5,258 nt of DNA from Acidobacteriota bacterium. Its GTDB lineage: Bacteria > Acidobacteriota > Terriglobia > Terriglobales > Acidobacteriaceae. Below, in pieces: positions 5,192-5,258 of this stretch. The stretch lies in assembly GCA_021846065.1 (NCBI GenBank), contig JAJZCP010000133.1:1-5258 (forward strand), read 5' to 3'. Within the stretch, counting starts at the first letter, position 1, and each line of letters opens with the position of its first letter. Position numbers and translations under genes: made by a program. The notes under the pieces are model-generated. The model was not told the DNA's origin, searched no databases, and saw only the letters and a program-made list of their open reading frames with translations.

Positions 5192-5258
5192 GACAGCCAA
5201 AAAGCAAAGGCAAAAGCAACTGCAAAAGCAACTGCAACTGCAACGGCGGGTGGTCGGC

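Larger units (their letters stand above)
5070..5245. repeat. Compound repeat array: hexamer blocks alternating with a 31-bp hairpin core
   Basis: The stretch parses in strict register. Block 1 (5070-5087) is GCAAAG, GCAACT, GCAAAA. Core 1 (5088-5118) is 31 bp. Block 2 (5119-5172) has nine hexamers: GCAAAG, GCAAAA, four GCAACT, three GCAAAA. Core 2 (5173-5203) is identical to core 1. Block 3 (5204-5245) has seven hexamers: GCAAAG, GCAAAA, GCAACT, GCAAAA, two GCAACT, GCAACG. Bases 5082-5140 and 5167-5225 are a 59-bp perfect repeat with an 85-bp period (54 + 31). Every block opens with GCAAAG. A degenerate earlier unit may be present at 5048-5087. Open frames on both strands through this stretch are low-complexity (alternating Ala-Lys/Thr, or Ala-Phe/Val) and are not credible genes. 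The function is unknown; it looks like a REP-like intergenic family or an expandable minisatellite. Confidence 0.85.

Noticed and set aside
4933..5193. 86-codon plus-strand frame ending in Ala-Lys/Ala-Thr repeats
   Set aside because: It begins inside the terminator and reads through the G-tract and hexamers. It has no ribosome binding site and its composition is dictated by the repeat.
5082..5225. CRISPR array
   Set aside because: There are only two copies of the 59-bp repeat, the material between cores is itself a hexamer repeat rather than unique spacers, and no cas genes are present.
4878..5243. 121-codon minus-strand frame with alternating Ala-Phe/Ala-Val, resembling a hydrophobic peptide
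   Set aside because: It is low-complexity translation of the hexamer array running through the G-tract, with no ribosome binding site and no domain.

Overview
The window looks like ordinary chromosomal DNA from a GC-rich, free-living Gram-negative bacterium. My best guess is a member of the Acidobacteriota (class Terriglobia / Acidobacteriaceae). That guess rests on overall protein character, a putative cyclophilin lipoprotein, and an intergenic repeat array of a style I associate with that group. It is inference, since no rRNA or other phylogenetic marker is present.

Layout from left to right. Bases 1-209 (+) are the last 68 codons of a UDP-glucose 4-epimerase (galE), cut by the window edge. 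It converges, with a 19-bp gap, on serB (phosphoserine phosphatase, 229-1197, minus strand), the last step of serine synthesis. A 331-bp divergent control region (1198-1528) follows. It holds two hairpins or inverted repeats and an unusual cluster of seven TTGCA motifs. It feeds a probable three-gene transcript on the plus strand: acs (AMP-forming acetyl-CoA synthetase, 1529-3517), a probable lipoprotein cyclophilin-type peptidyl-prolyl isomerase (3547-4296), and a second, cytoplasmic cyclophilin (4351-4881). The transcript ends at a strong intrinsic terminator (4900-4934).

The last ~375 bp hold no credible gene. They contain the terminator, a G5-A-G8 tract, a 19-base exact copy of the first 19 bases of the window (5032-5050), and a structured repeat array (5070-5245). 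The array alternates hexamer blocks (GCAAAA / GCAACT / GCAAAG) with a 31-bp core carrying a perfect small hairpin; a 59-bp stretch is perfectly repeated at an 85-bp offset.

How the genes work together: galE (sugar nucleotides), serB (serine) and acs (acetate activation) are housekeeping functions with no obvious shared pathway. The clearest functional unit is the pair of tandem cyclophilin paralogs, apparently split between envelope and cytoplasm. I see no defence system, phage, transposase, CRISPR or biosynthetic cluster. The least explained material is the 3' repeat array with the adjacent copy of the window's left end, and the motif-dense serB-acs intergenic region.
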